64,000 bases of DNA from Butyrivibrio sp. LB2008 (GTDB taxonomy: Bacteria; Bacillota; Clostridia; Lachnospirales; Lachnospiraceae), in assembly GCF_000621565.1 (NCBI RefSeq), contig NZ_JHXZ01000009.1, forward strand, positions 248,001 through 312,000. The letters run 5' to 3'. Positions 62,594 through 64,000 of this stretch are shown here, piece after piece. Every line of letters begins with the position of its first letter. The stretch's first letter is position 1. The position numbers and the translations under genes were made by a program. A model generated the notes under the pieces. That model searched no databases. It was given only the letters and a program-made list of their open reading frames with translations, and was not told the origin of the DNA.

Positions 62594-62611
62594 TTATTTC
62601 TAGGAGAAAAA

Positions 62612-63724
62612 ATGTTAAAAAAATACAAGATAACTGAATATGATTTTTCTCTTGTCGCGATGGTTATAGGACTGACATGCTTTGGTATTATGGCTGTCAG
62701 TTCCGCCAATTCAGACGCATTGCTTAAACAGCTTGGCGGTATGATCGTCTGTATTGCAATCATGGCATTTGTGTCACTTCTTGATTACACATATTTAGTT
62801 AAGTTTTATTGGGGCTTTTATATTGCAAATCTTGTTCTTTTATATTTGGTTAAAACTCCATTGGGGATTACTCTTAACGAATCGAGAAGGTGGATAAGGA
62901 TATTTGGCTTTAGTTTTCAGCCTTCGGAAGCGTCCAAAATTTTATTGATTTTATTTTTTTCGCAGTTTATTATGAAATATAAGGATAAAGTAAAAAAAAT
63001 CAGCTTTATCCTTGTTTGCCTTTTATTATTGGCAATACCACTGGTATATATCAAAAAGCAGCCGGATCTTTCGACTTGTATCGTAATCTTTATTATTTTT
63101 GCGTGCATGTTGGTGATTGCGGGTATGGATTGGAGACTGATTGCTGTTTCCTTGGCTGTAGCCGTTCCTGCGGTCTGGCTTGGTGTATATGCCGTAAGTA
63201 GCGGACATGCAGGCTTTTTGGATGAGTATCAGCAGAATAGAATATTGGCTTGGCTGCATCCGGAGGATTATTCCACAACGACAGCATATCAGACGAGCAA
63301 TTCAATTATAGCCATAGGTTCGGGAATGCTTTATGGCAAGGGGTATAACAACGATGATGTAGGTTCGGTTCTTAATTCCGGATTTATTTCAGAGGCTCAG
63401 AGTGATTTCATTTTCGCGGTTATCGGCGAGGAGTTTGGTTTTATCGGATGCTGTGCAGTTATTATTGTTCTTTTACTTATTGCAATCAGGTGCTTTATGA
63501 TCTCTCTAAGAGCGAGAGACAAGGCAGGACAGATTATTGCAGCAGGTGTAGGAGCTTGGGTGGGGTTCCAAGGCTTTTTGAACATTGCTGTTGTAACAGG
63601 ACTTTTTCCTAATACAGGACTTCCGCTTCCTTTTGTGAGCGCGGGACTTACATCTTTAATGAGTATTTATGCGGGTATAGGAGTTGTCCTTAATGTCAGA
63701 TTGCAAAGCAACAAGTATATCTAG
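62612..63724 (+). CDS. rodA: RodA/FtsW (SEDS) peptidoglycan polymerase
   Basis: The 370-aa SEDS protein has ten membrane segments. Typical sequences are RRWIRIFGFSFQPSEASKI, KKQPDLSTCIVIF (the segment with the key Asp), YQTSNSIIAIGSG, EAQSDFIFAVIGEEFGFIG and NTGLPLPFVSAGL. It polymerises glycan strands from lipid II together with PBP2. Position in the mre operon favours RodA over FtsW. TAGGAGAA precedes ATG. Confidence 0.95.
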   Translation: MLKKYKITEYDFSLVAMVIGLTCFGIMAVSSANSDALLKQLGGMIVCIAIMAFVSLLDYTYLVKFYWGFYIANLVLLYLVKTPLGITLNESRRWIRIFGFSFQPSEASKILLILFFSQFIMKYKDKVKKISFILVCLLLLAIPLVYIKKQPDLSTCIVIFIIFACMLVIAGMDWRLIAVSLAVAVPAVWLGVYAVSSGHAGFLDEYQQNRILAWLHPEDYSTTTAYQTSNSIIAIGSGMLYGKGYNNDDVGSVLNSGFISEAQSDFIFAVIGEEFGFIGCCAVIIVLLLIAIRCFMISLRARDKAGQIIAAGVGAWVGFQGFLNIAVVTGLFPNTGLPLPFVSAGLTSLMSIYAGIGVVLNVRLQSNKYI

Positions 63725-63742
63725 GGAGGGTTATAGATAGAA

Positions 63743-64000
63743 ATGAATATTGCGCTTATTGCACACGATGCAAAAAAGAAGCTTATGCAGAACTTCTGCA
63801 TCGCTTATAGGGGTATTTTGAGCAAAAATGAGCTTTTTGCCACGGGAACAACGGGCAGACTTATAGAGGAAGTTACAAATCTTAGCATCCATAAGTATCT
63901 TGCAGGCCACTTGGGTGGTGCTCAGCAACTTGGAGCGGCTATTGAACACAATGAGATCGATCTTGTGATCTTTTTGAGAGATCCTCTTACTGTTAAATCT
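63743..64000 (+). CDS. mgsA: Methylglyoxal synthase, 3'-truncated by window end
   Basis: The visible 86 residues match Mgs[30 protein letters not shown], and a GG-x-QQLGA segment followed by IFLRDPLT. The enzyme turns dihydroxyacetone phosphate into methylglyoxal. The E. coli-type catalytic Asp in GGDQQ is Ala60 (GGAQQ) here, and the preceding GP is GH. The downstream catalytic His is outside the window. GGGAGGG lies 12 nt upstream. It is the last gene of the rod operon run seen here. Confidence 0.88.
   Translation, partial: MNIALIAHDAKKKLMQNFCIAYRGILSKNELFATGTTGRLIEEVTNLSIHKYLAGHLGGAQQLGAAIEHNEIDLVIFLRDPLTVKS

Noticed and set aside
1..64000. CRISPR arrays, rRNA or tRNA genes, prophage or integrase
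   Set aside because: No regularly spaced direct repeats, no rRNA/tRNA signatures and no phage or integrase proteins were seen on either strand.

Overview
The window looks like a chromosomal segment of a low-to-moderate-GC Clostridia, most probably a Lachnospiraceae (Butyrivibrio-like) bacterium. Evidence is the T-box leader on tyrS, AGGAGG-type ribosome sites with frequent TTG/GTG starts, the cell-shape cluster radC-mreBCD-PBP2-rodA, and the pepT-miaB-mutS-mutL-miaA block. The genus assignment is inference from protein flavour, not from a marker gene. No rRNA, tRNA, CRISPR array, phage or IS transposase was found.

Layout. 1-1650: T-box leader (cut by the window edge), two tandem look-alike hairpins, then tyrS. 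1700-10140: an AT-richer accessory region of lipoproteins, WG-repeat surface proteins and paralogous multi-spanning membrane proteins, interrupted by an autoregulated MerR gene. One of the WG lipoproteins is frameshifted. 10173-12870: a zinc-type resistance operon (SmtB/ArsR sensor with a perfect 11-bp-arm operator, stand-alone HMA protein, P1B-2 ATPase). 12902-19510: serine hydrolase, purine nucleoside phosphorylase, a membrane-bound MutS-like ATPase, RNase HI, a phosphoesterase and a BSP-type metallopeptidase lipoprotein. 19645-19856: a very long hairpin element. 19912-25650: transaldolase, sodium symporter, epimerase, amidohydrolase, acetyltransferase, PAP2. 25726-28306: a second accessory patch (zinc-ribbon protein, methyltransferase, SUKH/SMI1 protein, membrane protein) with two related hairpins. 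28327-30144: a radical SAM protein fused to NUDIX. 30466-36446: an aryl-pyruvate/aryl-CoA module (iorAB-paaK-ACT on the minus strand, diverging from an acyl-CoA ligase). 36525-44543: a copper-type ATPase with altered catalytic motifs, dUTPase, gltX, a UvrD-like helicase, an Rpn/PDDEXK protein, a second long hairpin element and a DUF1292 protein. 44667-64000: one long plus-strand run: a GlgX-like GH13 protein that has lost catalytic residues, pepT, miaB, mutS, mutL, miaA, a PLP enzyme, radC, mreB, mreC, mreD, PBP2, rodA and the start of mgsA.

How genes work together. The 49-64 kb stretch joins mismatch repair and tRNA A37 modification (miaB and miaA make ms2i6A in two steps) to lateral-wall synthesis. 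The ior/paaK/ACT/ligase block should interconvert aryl-pyruvates and aryl-acyl-CoA using ferredoxin. The ArsR-HMA-ATPase operon exports Zn/Cd/Pb and is autorepressed. The most unusual items are the two homologous long-hairpin elements at 19.7 kb and 44.1 kb, the WG/membrane-protein paralogue cluster, the TTTAAAT heptamer exactly at a lipoprotein frame break, the radical SAM-NUDIX fusion, and three enzymes with substitutions at key residues (GlgX-like, CopA-like, MgsA).
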